Below are positions 1 through 6,240 of a DNA stretch of 20,661 nucleotides, piece by piece. The first letter of the stretch is position 1, and the number at the start of each line of letters is the position of its first letter. A program made the position numbers and the translations under genes. The DNA lies in contig JANNFN010000180.1 of NCBI GenBank assembly GCA_031379885.1, forward strand, positions 1-20,661. The letters run 5' to 3'. The DNA comes from Methylotenera_A sp031379885 (GTDB lineage: Bacteria; Pseudomonadota; Gammaproteobacteria; Burkholderiales; Methylophilaceae). The notes under the pieces are model-generated. The model made no database searches. It saw only the letters and a program-made list of their open reading frames with translations, and was not told the origin of the DNA.

Positions 1-66
1 CAAGTTGGTTAAGGCACTGGGTTTTGATCCCAGCATCCGAAGGTTCGAGTCCTTCCTCCTCAGCCA
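1..66 (+). tRNA. tRNA-Gln(UUG), 5' end cut by window edge
   Basis: The window opens inside the D arm. The anticodon stem CTGGG/CCCAG (17-21, 29-33) encloses the loop TTTTGAT with anticodon TTG at 24-26. The T arm carries TTCGAGT, and an encoded CCA ends at 66. About ten 5' bases lie outside the window. A tRNA-Gln directly before prs is a common betaproteobacterial arrangement. Confidence 0.93.
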
Positions 67-75
67 ATTTTTCTG

Positions 76-115
76 AAGCGTGTAGATTTAATTGATTTAC
101 ACGCTTTAATTTTTT
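76..115 (+). terminator. Hairpin with T-run between tRNA-Gln and prs (terminator or attenuator)
   Basis: A perfect 9-bp stem, AAGCGTGTA (76-84) with TACACGCTT (98-106), is followed by TTAATTTTTT. It could end the tRNA-Gln transcript. Because it finishes only about 20 bases before the prs start, it could instead act as an attenuator on read-through into prs. Confidence 0.65.
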
Positions 116-136
116 AACCGTATGAGGGTCATCGCT

Positions 137-1087
137 TTGAGTAAAAGCAACATGATGGTGTTTACAGGCAATGCCAACCCAGTATTAGCGCAAGAAGTTG
201 CGTCACACTTGGGTATTGAGCTGGGCCGCGCCGATGTTGGCAGATTTTCAGATGGCGAAATCATGCTAGAGTTGCTGGAAAACGTGCGTGGTCGCGATGT
301 TTTTGTGTTGCAATCCACCAGCCACCCAACGAATGACAGCTTAATGGAAGTCATGGTGATGGTAGATGCGCTTCGTCGCTCCTCTGCAGGCCGCATCACT
401 GCTGCAATCCCTTATTTGGGCTATTCACGACAAGACCGTCGTCCGCGCTCTGCCCGCGTGGCGATTACGGCAAAAGTGGTGGCTAATATGCTCACTAGCG
501 TAGGCGTAAACCGCTTACTGACGATGGATTTGCACTCAGATCAAATTCAAGGCTTTTTTGATATTCCAGTAGATAACATCTATGCCACGCCGATTTTGCT
601 AGACGATTTACTCGAGCAAAAATATGAAGATTTAGTGGTGGTTTCACCTGATGTTGGTGGCGTTGTGCGCGCACGCGCTGCGGCAAAACAATTAAATGCC
701 GAATTGGCGATTATCGATAAACGCCGCCCAAAAGCCAATGTAGCAAAAGTAATGAACATTATTGGTGAAGTGGCTGGCCGCAACTGCGTGATTATGGATG
801 ACATGGTGGATACCGCAAATACACTATGCGAAGCGGCGGCGGCACTAAAAGCGCAAGGCGCGAAAAAAGTATTAGCTTACGCGACACACCCAATATTATC
901 GGGCAGTGCGGCAGAGCGTATTGCAAACTCAGCATTGGATGAATTGGTCGTGACCAATACGATTCCACTGAACGAAGCTTCAAAAAATTGTAGAAAAATT
1001 CGCCAATTAAGTGCAGCAGGTTTATTGGCCGAAACGATTAAACGCATTAGCCAAGAGGAATCTGTCTCCTCTTTATTTATGGATTAA
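137..1087 (+). CDS. prs: Ribose-phosphate pyrophosphokinase (PRPP synthetase)
   Basis: Cytosolic enzyme that transfers pyrophosphate from ATP to ribose-5-phosphate, giving PRPP for purine, pyrimidine, histidine, tryptophan and NAD synthesis. The class I family signature is clear: an N-terminal MVFTGNANP segment, a YSRQDRR loop, MDLH with the catalytic-region histidine near residue 133, and the PRPP-binding loop DDMVDTA at 221-227. I chose the TTG at 137 as start. It gives a 316-aa protein beginning MSKSNMMVFTGNANP, close to the usual family length, and has a GAGGG Shine-Dalgarno 8 bases upstream (124-128). The in-frame ATG at 122 would put that GAGGG inside the gene and lacks a ribosome binding site. 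prs follows tRNA-Gln and precedes rplY on the same strand. A hairpin lies directly upstream and another directly downstream. Confidence 0.96.
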   Translation: MSKSNMMVFTGNANPVLAQEVASHLGIELGRADVGRFSDGEIMLELLENVRGRDVFVLQSTSHPTNDSLMEVMVMVDALRRSSAGRITAAIPYLGYSRQDRRPRSARVAITAKVVANMLTSVGVNRLLTMDLHSDQIQGFFDIPVDNIYATPILLDDLLEQKYEDLVVVSPDVGGVVRARAAAKQLNAELAIIDKRRPKANVAKVMNIIGEVAGRNCVIMDDMVDTANTLCEAAAALKAQGAKKVLAYATHPILSGSAAERIANSALDELVVTNTIPLNEASKNCRKIRQLSAAGLLAETIKRISQEESVSSLFMD

Positions 1088-1102
1088 AACTTGATTTTTA
1101 GC

Positions 1103-1131
1103 CTGCATGCTGGTCGCGGTGTGCAGTTTTT
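1103..1131 (+). terminator. Terminator-like hairpin in the prs-rplY gap
   Basis: CTGCATGC (1103-1110) pairs with GTGTGCAG (1119-1126), eight pairs with two G-U wobbles, around the loop TGGTCGCG. Five T follow. It ends before the rplY ribosome binding site (AGGAG near 1146-1150). It may attenuate prs transcription before rplY or mark the end of prs. The short T-run makes it a weak terminator. Confidence 0.45.
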
Positions 1132-1157
1132 AGTGTAGTACTAATAGGAGTAATAAA

Positions 1158-1811
1158 ATGAGTATCGAAATTAATGCAGTCAAGCGTGACGTTAAAGGTA
1201 CGGGTGCGAGCCGCCGTCTACGTCGCGCTGGCACAGTGCCGGGTGTAGTTTATGGTGCGGGTAAAGACGCCGTCAATCTTGAAGTGAATCATAAAGAATT
1301 GTTTTTGCAATTCCGTCATGAAGCGTTTCACGCATCTATTTTGTCTTTAAATTTAGATGGCAAAAAAGAAGACGTGTTATTACGCGATTTTCAAATGCAC
1401 CCAGTACGTAATACCATTCAACACATTGATTTTCAACGTGTTTCAGCTACTGAGAAAATCCACGTTAAAGTGCCTTTCCACTTCCTTAATGCAGAGACTG
1501 CCCCTGGCGTTAAACTCGGTGGCGGCATTGTGGCGCACATCATGACAGAAGCCGAAGTTAGCTGCTTACCAAAAGATTTGCCAGAGTTTCTTGAGGTGGA
1601 TTTGGGCGAGCTTGAAATCGGCAACTCAGTTCACTTGTCACAAGTCACCTTGCCTAAAGGTGTTGAGTTTGTGCAACTTGCACACGGCAACGATGCAGCG
1701 GTTGCGGCAATTGCCAAAACACGTGGTGGCGTATCTGATGATGCAGAAGAAGCAGCTGAAACTACTGCTGAAACACCAGCAGCACCAGCAGCAGAACCTG
1801 CAGCTGAGTAA
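1158..1811 (+). CDS. rplY: 50S ribosomal protein L25, general stress protein Ctc type
   Basis: Binds 5S rRNA in the central protuberance of the large ribosomal subunit. The 217-aa product has the long CTC/TL5 architecture: an N-terminal L25 beta-barrel domain (about residues 1-95, with RDVKGTGASRRLRR and PGVVYG), a C-terminal TL5 domain (about 100-190), and a low-complexity acidic Ala/Glu/Pro tail from about residue 193. The roughly 95-aa L25 of enteric bacteria lacks the last two parts. AGGAG precedes the ATG at good spacing. The gene follows prs by 70 bases and is closed by a strong terminator, so prs-rplY may be one unit separable from pth-ychF. The prs-rplY-pth order is well conserved in betaproteobacteria. 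Confidence 0.95.
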   Translation: MSIEINAVKRDVKGTGASRRLRRAGTVPGVVYGAGKDAVNLEVNHKELFLQFRHEAFHASILSLNLDGKKEDVLLRDFQMHPVRNTIQHIDFQRVSATEKIHVKVPFHFLNAETAPGVKLGGGIVAHIMTEAEVSCLPKDLPEFLEVDLGELEIGNSVHLSQVTLPKGVEFVQLAHGNDAAVAAIAKTRGGVSDDAEEAAETTAETPAAPAAEPAAE

Positions 1812-1828
1812 TTAATTAGTGAGTAAAT

Positions 1829-1864
1829 AAAACGCGTGCTTAATATTAAGTGCGCGTTTTTTAT
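1829..1864 (+). terminator. Rho-independent terminator after rplY
   Basis: AACGCGTGCTTAAT (1831-1844) pairs with ATTAAGTGCGCGTT (1845-1858), 14 pairs including two G-U, followed by a T-run. The A-run before the stem also makes it plausible on the other strand, but no minus-strand gene converges here. Confidence 0.85.
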
Positions 1865-1882
1865 TTATGCAGTTAAGTTATG

Positions 1883-2026
1883 ATAAAACCTCTTTATTAC
1901 GTGATGAGCGCAATTGAGACAAGGCAAAAATTGACAAAAAACCGGAATGTATGTGGAATCCATGAGGATTTTGACTCAATTTTTAACGCTGTATTAATAA
2001 GCGCAGCTGTTAGAAAGAGGTTTTAT
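1883..2026. repeat. Long imperfect inverted-repeat element ending in the pth ribosome binding site
   Basis: The 13-base arm ATAAAACCTCTTT (1883-1895) is the exact reverse complement of AAAGAGGTTTTAT (2014-2026), which contains the pth Shine-Dalgarno AAAGAGG and the first bases of its ATG. A second inner inverted match is AAAAATTGA (1926-1934) against TCAATTTTT near 1976-1984, with further imperfect pairing beside both. The whole segment could fold into one long hairpin. It resembles a small non-coding dispersed element, but no second copy is in the window. Confidence 0.6.
1931..1959 (+). promoter_or_regulatory. Candidate sigma-70 promoter for pth
   Basis: TTGACA (1931-1936) is followed after 17 bases by TGGAAT (1954-1959), a perfect -35 with a 4/6 -10. 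A start near 1966 would lie inside the inverted-repeat element and would leave its left arm out of the RNA. The -35 overlaps the inner repeat, so the match may be coincidental. Confidence 0.35.
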
Positions 2027-2597
2027 GAACAGTATTAAACTATTTGTTGGACTCGGCAATCCTGGCGATAAATACGAAGCCACGCGCCACAACGCGGGCT
2101 TTTGGTTTATTGACGCTATTGCCGCGCAAACTAATAGCAAATTGGCAATGGATGCCAAAATGTTTGGCATTGTTGGCAAACTTAGCCCAAACGCCGATGT
2201 TTGGCTGATGATGCCAACCACCTTTATGAACAATAGCGGCAAAGCCGTTGCAGCGCTGGCCAATTATTACAAAATTACGCCAGCAGAGATTTTAGTGATT
2301 CACGATGAGCTGGATTTGCCCGCAGGAACAGCGAAACTAAAATTCGGCGGCGGTCACGGCGGCCACAATGGTTTAAAAGATATTCACGCCGCGCTGGGCA
2401 CGCCCGATTATTGGCGCTTGCGCTTGGGCATTGATCACCCGGGCGACCGTAATGAAGTGATTAATTACGTCTTAAAAGCGCCTACAAAAGTAGAAAATGA
2501 TGCCCTGCAAGCCAATATCCATGCGGCTTGTGGCGTGGTTGATTTACTACTTAAGGGCGAGTTTGAAAGCGCAATGCAAAAGCTTCATACTAAATGA
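2025..2597 (+). CDS. pth: Peptidyl-tRNA hydrolase
   Basis: Cleaves the ester bond of peptidyl-tRNAs that drop off the ribosome, releasing tRNA for reuse; cytosolic. The 190-aa product has the standard family length. Catalytic and binding residues are visible: N12 in GLGNPG, H22 in TRHNAGF, N70 in TFMNNSG, and the HDELDLP segment at 93-99. GGHGGHNGLKDI and YWRLRLGI also match the family. AAAGAGG lies 4 bases before the ATG and sits in the right arm of a 144-bp inverted repeat, so translation may be sensitive to folding of longer transcripts. It is followed by ychF 114 bases downstream, the usual partner. A 26-base stretch near its 3' end recurs almost unchanged at 7548-7573. Confidence 0.96.
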   Translation: MNSIKLFVGLGNPGDKYEATRHNAGFWFIDAIAAQTNSKLAMDAKMFGIVGKLSPNADVWLMMPTTFMNNSGKAVAALANYYKITPAEILVIHDELDLPAGTAKLKFGGGHGGHNGLKDIHAALGTPDYWRLRLGIDHPGDRNEVINYVLKAPTKVENDALQANIHAACGVVDLLLKGEFESAMQKLHTK

Positions 2598-2661
2598 AGC
2601 TGGCAATAAAACTAAAGTAGCACACAAAATAACAACGTTCTAAAATACTCAGTTCTTCACA

Positions 2662-2689
2662 CGTCATTCCCGCGAAAGCGGGAATGACG
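2662..2689. repeat. Perfect REP-type palindrome
   Basis: CGTCATTCCCGC (2662-2673), a GAAA tetraloop, then GCGGGAATGACG (2678-2689) form a perfect 12-bp stem. GTCATTCCCGC hairpins are common dispersed intergenic repeats in proteobacteria. It lies between pth and ychF and could stabilise the pth mRNA end. There is no T-run, so it is not a terminator. Confidence 0.8.
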
Positions 2690-2711
2690 AAACAGAAAAG
2701 AAGGAAAAAAT

Positions 2712-3797
2712 ATGCAATGTGGAATCGTAGGCCTACCGAATGTAGGTAAAAGCACCCTATTTAACGCCATTACCAAAGCGGGTATTGCGGCGGAAAACTA
2801 TCCGTTCTGCACTATCGAGCCCAACGTAGGCATTGTAGAAGTGCCAGACCCGCGCATGCAACCGCTGATTGATATCGTCAAGCCGCAAAAAGTGCAGCCT
2901 GCCATTGTGGAGTTTGTCGATATTGCAGGCCTTGTGGCTGGCGCATCTAAAGGCGAAGGGCTAGGCAACAAGTTCCTTGCGAACATCCGCGAGACAGACG
3001 CTATTGCGCATGTGGTGCGCTGTTTTGAAGATGCCAACGTGATTCACGTGGCGAATAAAATCGACCCGCTTTCTGATATTGAGGTGATTAATACCGAGCT
3101 TGCCTTGGCGGATATGGAAACAGTTGAAAAAACCATGCAGCGCGAAGGCAAAAAAGCCAAAAGTGGCGATAAAGAAGCGATTGCGCTGATGGCGGTGCTA
3201 GATAAAGTGCTGCCCTGCTTAAACGAGGCCAAAGCCGTGCGCACGCTGGGTTTGGATGCCGAGCAATTGCAACTGCTCAAGCCGCTGTGCTTAATTACCG
3301 TTAAACCTGTGATGTACCTTGCCAATGTGGATGAAAAAGGTTTTGAGAATAATCCATTTTTAGACAAAGTCGTCGCGCTAGGAAAAGCCGAGCACGCGCC
3401 TGTGGTATGCATTTGCGCTAAGATTGAAGGTGAAATTTCAGAACTAGACGATGAAGACAAGTTATTATTTTTAAGTGAACTCGGCCAAGAAGAACCCGGC
3501 TTAAACCGCGTTATCCGCGCCGCTTACGATTTACTTGGACTGCAGACTTACTTTACTGCTGGCGTGCAAGAAGTACGCGCTTGGACAGTGAAAAAAGGCG
3601 CCACCGCACCGCAAGCCGCTGGCGTTATCCACACCGATTTTGAAAAAGGCTTTATTCGCGCAGAAGTGATTCAATACGACGAATACGTTAAAAACAAAGG
3701 CGAACAAGGCAGCAAAGAAGCTGGCAAAATGCGGCTGGAAGGCAAAGAATACATTGTGCAAGATGGCGATGTGATGCACTTTAGGTTTAACGTTTAG
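2712..3797 (+). CDS. ychF: Redox-responsive Obg-family ATPase YchF
   Basis: Ribosome-associated P-loop protein of the Obg class that prefers ATP over GTP, linked in other bacteria to translation and oxidative-stress response. The 361-aa product matches the roughly 363-aa family. G1 is GLPNVGKS at 7-14, G3 is DIAGL from residue 70, and the altered G4 is NVDE at 205-208, where the NxxE form instead of NKxD marks YchF. A helical insertion follows G3, and a C-terminal TGS domain (about 276-360) includes HTDFEKGFIRAEVI and the closing DGDVMHFRFNV. AAGGA lies 7 bases before the ATG. It is the last protein gene of the housekeeping block. I see no clear terminator before the tRNA-Met promoter. Confidence 0.96.
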   Translation: MQCGIVGLPNVGKSTLFNAITKAGIAAENYPFCTIEPNVGIVEVPDPRMQPLIDIVKPQKVQPAIVEFVDIAGLVAGASKGEGLGNKFLANIRETDAIAHVVRCFEDANVIHVANKIDPLSDIEVINTELALADMETVEKTMQREGKKAKSGDKEAIALMAVLDKVLPCLNEAKAVRTLGLDAEQLQLLKPLCLITVKPVMYLANVDEKGFENNPFLDKVVALGKAEHAPVVCICAKIEGEISELDDEDKLLFLSELGQEEPGLNRVIRAAYDLLGLQTYFTAGVQEVRAWTVKKGATAPQAAGVIHTDFEKGFIRAEVIQYDEYVKNKGEQGSKEAGKMRLEGKEYIVQDGDVMHFRFNV

Positions 3798-3858
3798 CTT
3801 TACGCGCTTCAATGTCTAGTTTCGCGAGATTTTACGTTCAAGTTTAATGGTTTTTACT

Positions 3859-3887
3859 TTGACAATATGCCTCTAAAACACTAGAAT
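3859..3887 (+). promoter_or_regulatory. Strong sigma-70 promoter of tRNA-Met
   Basis: A consensus TTGACA (3859-3864), a 17-base spacer and TAGAAT (3882-3887) are followed by a GC-rich discriminator TGCGCCC. GC-rich discriminators are known at stringently controlled stable-RNA promoters. Transcription would start near 3894, giving a leader of about 45 bases before the mature tRNA. Confidence 0.75.
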
Positions 3888-3938
3888 TGCGCCCTTGTCG
3901 AAAAATTAAAATGATAATAGCTTTACACCAGCTTTTTT

Positions 3939-4015
3939 GGTGATGTAGCTCAGCTGGTTAGAGCACAGGATTCATAATCCTGGGGTCGAGGGTTCAAGTC
4001 CCTCTTTCACCACCA
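3939..4015 (+). tRNA. tRNA-Met(CAU), probably elongator
   Basis: 77-base cloverleaf. The anticodon stem CAGGA/TCCTG encloses TTCATAA with anticodon CAT at 3973-3975. The T loop is TTCAAGT, and an encoded CCA ends the gene. The acceptor stem pairs well at its tip but has a T-T mismatch and a G-T pair near its base. The first acceptor base pairs, unlike the C1-A72 mismatch of initiators, so elongator Met is most likely. A lysidine-modified tRNA-Ile(CAU) is possible and needs a tRNA classifier. Confidence 0.9.
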
Positions 4016-4020
4016 CTCAC

Positions 4021-4058
4021 AACGCCCCTTTCGAAAGATTGGGGCGTTTTTCTTTTTT
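4021..4058 (+). terminator. Rho-independent terminator of tRNA-Met
   Basis: AACGCCCC (4021-4028) pairs with GGGGCGTT (4041-4048), followed by TTTTCTTTTTT. It is strong on the plus strand. The minus strand lacks a T-run, so it would not end the higBA transcript. Confidence 0.88.
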
Positions 4059-4064
4059 AGGCAT

Positions 4065-4370
4065 CTAGGCAGCCATTGGCTCAGCAGGTTTTACTTTAGC
4101 GTTAAAACTCATTCTTGCTTGCCATAAATCATAAGAAGTTTGTTCTGCCAGCCACAAATCTGCCCTACCGCCATTTTCAACGCCCAGCCACTTTTCTATA
4201 CGCAAAGCCATTTCTGGTGAAATTGCCGCATGGCCGTTCAACACGCGCGATAATGATGGCCGCGCCACGCCAAGCTGCTCGGCAGCCTCAGTCACACTCA
4301 AACCAAGTGCAGGCAATACATCATCCCTTAAAGTTTCGCCAGGGTGCGGCGGGTTATGCATTCTGCTCAT
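4065..4370 (-). CDS. higA: HigA-family antitoxin (helix-turn-helix)
   Basis: Antitoxin and transcription repressor that should bind and neutralise the adjacent HigB and repress the operon. The N-terminal HNPPHPGETLRDDVLP and the helix-turn-helix SVTEAAEQLGVARPSLSRVL followed by NGHAAISPEMALRIEKWLG are hallmarks of the HigA/VapI branch of XRE regulators. I chose the ATG at 4370 (101 aa) because AGGA lies 6 bases upstream; an in-frame TTG at 4376 has no ribosome binding site. It follows higB by 12 bases in toxin-first order, as is usual for higBA, and its ribosome binding site abuts the higB stop. It probably binds the TGTAACG repeats in the operon promoter (4671-4689). Confidence 0.92.
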   Translation of the reverse strand: MSRMHNPPHPGETLRDDVLPALGLSVTEAAEQLGVARPSLSRVLNGHAAISPEMALRIEKWLGVENGGRADLWLAEQTSYDLWQARMSFNAKVKPAEPMAA

Positions 4371-4382
4371 ATTCAATCCTTT

Positions 4383-4661
4383 CTAGTGATAGTCCTGATA
4401 ATCCACCAAGATTGCATTTTCGCCCTCAAACATAAAAGTAACGCGCCAGTTACCATTCACCCATACCGCATAGTGCCCATCAAGCGCACCTTCCAATGAG
4501 TGAAGCCGCCAGCCTGGCACATTCATATCTGCTGAGGCTTTAGCTCCATCTAACCGTCTTAGCAGACGACTTAACTTTGACGCATGGTGCGGCTGTATGC
4601 CCGCTTTGCTTCCAGTCTCAAAAAATGTTTCTAGCCCTTTATGTTTGAAGGTTTTTATCAT
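4383..4661 (-). CDS. higB: HigB/RelE-superfamily toxin
   Basis: 92-aa predicted mRNA interferase of the RelE/ParE fold, which would cleave ribosome-bound mRNA when not held by HigA. Family features are the MIKTFKHKGLETFF start, the central ASKLSRLLRRLDGA helix and the C-terminal strands WRLHSL, GHYAVWVNGNWRVTFMF and DAILVDYQDYH-like end (here ENAILVDYQDYH). The ATG at 4661 matches the family start; the reading frame extends upstream to 4700 but that part overlaps the promoter. No Shine-Dalgarno is present, and the predicted transcription start falls at or next to this ATG, so the toxin mRNA may be leaderless. It is divergent from hsdM, whose start is 106 bases away. Confidence 0.91.
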   Translation of the reverse strand: MIKTFKHKGLETFFETGSKAGIQPHHASKLSRLLRRLDGAKASADMNVPGWRLHSLEGALDGHYAVWVNGNWRVTFMFEGENAILVDYQDYH

Positions 4662-4668
4662 TAAAATA

Positions 4669-4697
4669 ACTGTAACGTGTAACGTTACAAATGTCAA
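4669..4697 (-). promoter_or_regulatory. higBA promoter
   Basis: On the minus strand, TTGACA (4692-4697) and TACAGT (4669-4674) are 17 bases apart, a perfect -35 with a 4/6 -10. Initiation about seven bases after the -10 would be at about 4662-4661, right at the higB ATG. Confidence 0.65.
4671..4689. promoter_or_regulatory. Probable HigA operator
   Basis: TGTAACGTGTAACGTTACA contains two direct TGTAACG copies (4671-4677, 4678-4684) and an inverted copy CGTTACA (4683-4689). The right part is a perfect 12-base palindrome, TGTAACGTTACA. It fills the spacer between the -35 and -10 boxes, so a bound repressor would block RNA polymerase. Confidence 0.7.
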
Positions 4698-4767
4698 CAC
4701 TGCGCTTCGCTATTCGCGAAAGTTAAGCTAAACTTACGCCATTCTAATAATCACAAAGCTAACGCCC

Positions 4768-6240
4768 ATGTTTGAGCAAACCTTTAAAAATATCGATGAT
4801 ATTCTGCACAAAGATGCAGGCAATACTAGCGAACTAGATTACACCGAGCAAACCTCTTGGATTCTGTTTTTAAAATATCTGGATGCACTAGAGCAAAAAA
4901 AAGCGATGGAAGCCGAGCTAGAAGGCCGCAACTACAATTTTATTTTAGATGAAGATTATCGTTGGGGAAAATGGGCCGCGCCTAAAACCGCCGATGGTAA
5001 GTTTGATCACAACAACGCAGCCATCGGCGATGACCTTAAAGATTTCGTCAACCAAAAGTTGTTCCCCTACCTTAAAGGCTTTAAGCAGCGCGCCACTGGC
5101 CCCAACACCATTGAATACAAAATCGGTGAGATTTTTGGCGAGATTAACAACAAGCTGCAAAGCGGCTACAACCTGCGCGAGGTGATTGAGCGTATAGACG
5201 AGTTGCGCTTTAACACGCAGGCCGAAAAGCACGAACTCTCGCACCTGTACGAAGCCAAAATTAAAAACATGGGCAATGCAGGCCGCAACGGTGGCGAGTA
5301 TTACACGCCACGCCCGTTGATTCGCGCCATGATACAAGTGATTAACCCAACAATTGGCGAGACGATTTATGATGGTGCAGTAGGCAGCGCGGGCTTTTTG
5401 TGCGAAGCGTTTGATTACCTGCGCTATCAAGGCAAGCCAGAAGGCGAAACCAAATTAAGCACCAAAGATTTAGAAGTTTTGCAAACCAGCACTTTTTACG
5501 GCAAAGAGAAAAAGAGCTTGGCCTATGTTATTGCCATTATGAACATGATTCTGCATGGCATAGAAGCGCCCAATATCATCCACACTAATACGCTGGCCGA
5601 GAACATTAGCGATATTCAAGAAAAAGACCGTTACGACATTATTCTTGCCAACCCACCCTTTGGCGGCAAAGAGCGTGCCGAGGTGCAGCAAAACTTCCCC
5701 ATTAAAACTGGTGAAACCGCATTCTTGTTTTTACAGCACTTTATTAAAAGCCTAAAAACAGGTGGCCGCGCCGCCGTGGTGATTAAAAACACCTTTTTAA
5801 GTAATACCGATAACGCCTCAGTCAGTTTGCGTAAATTACTGCTAGAGAGTTGCAACCTGCACACGGTGCTAGATTGCCCAGGTGGTACGTTTCAAGGCGC
5901 TGGGGTAAAAACCGTGGTGCTGTTTTTTGAAAAAGGTGCACCCACGCGTAACACATGGTTTTATGCGCTAGACCCAGGCCGTAATATGGGCAAAACCAAT
6001 CCGCTCAATGATGCTGATTTAGTTGAGTTTATTACACTGCAAAAAACCTTTGCGGATTCCCCCAAAAGCTGGAGCCTAAGCGCCACCAGTATTGACCAAA
6101 GTACTTTTGATTTATCGGTAAAAAACGCGAATGGTAATGAAGAAGTAGTACACCGTAGCCCGCAAACCATCATGGCGGAAATAGCCACATTAGATGCAGA
6201 GAGTGCAGAAGTATTGACAGGAACTAAGGCCTTGCTATGA
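4768..6240 (+). CDS. hsdM: Type I restriction-modification system DNA methyltransferase subunit
   Basis: Adenine-N6 methyltransferase subunit; M2S1 methylates the recognition site and joins HsdR for restriction. The 490-aa product has the helical HsdM N-terminal domain (about 8-140) and an N6-MTase domain (about 150-465). GGEYYTPR is at 175-182, a SAM-binding motif I variant DGAVGSAGF at 202-210, and the catalytic motif IV NPPF at 295-298. Motif I is unusual: the more common form is DPxxGTGGF, here G-S-A-G. The ATG at 4768 begins the typical MFEQTFKNIDDIL start, though no clear Shine-Dalgarno is visible. The TGA overlaps the hsdS ATG by four bases (ATGA), indicating translational coupling. 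The 106-base gap to higB must hold the hsd promoter; I see only a weak candidate there. Confidence 0.95.
   Translation: MFEQTFKNIDDILHKDAGNTSELDYTEQTSWILFLKYLDALEQKKAMEAELEGRNYNFILDEDYRWGKWAAPKTADGKFDHNNAAIGDDLKDFVNQKLFPYLKGFKQRATGPNTIEYKIGEIFGEINNKLQSGYNLREVIERIDELRFNTQAEKHELSHLYEAKIKNMGNAGRNGGEYYTPRPLIRAMIQVINPTIGETIYDGAVGSAGFLCEAFDYLRYQGKPEGETKLSTKDLEVLQTSTFYGKEKKSLAYVIAIMNMILHGIEAPNIIHTNTLAENISDIQEKDRYDIILANPPFGGKERAEVQQNFPIKTGETAFLFLQHFIKSLKTGGRAAVVIKNTFLSNTDNASVSLRKLLLESCNLHTVLDCPGGTFQGAGVKTVVLFFEKGAPTRNTWFYALDPGRNMGKTNPLNDADLVEFITLQKTFADSPKSWSLSATSIDQSTFDLSVKNANGNEEVVHRSPQTIMAEIATLDAESAEVLTGTKALL

Noticed and set aside
3044..3812. Long reading frames antisense to ychF
   Set aside because: They lie wholly opposite a highly conserved gene, have low-complexity translations and no ribosome binding site.
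3939..4015. tRNA-Ile(CAU) or initiator tRNA
   Set aside because: The paired first acceptor base argues against an initiator. The Ile2 form cannot be excluded by eye, but the T loop and overall sequence look more like betaproteobacterial elongator Met.
4945..5430. 161-codon reading frame antisense to hsdM
   Set aside because: Mirror of the hsdM frame; no family features and no ribosome binding site.
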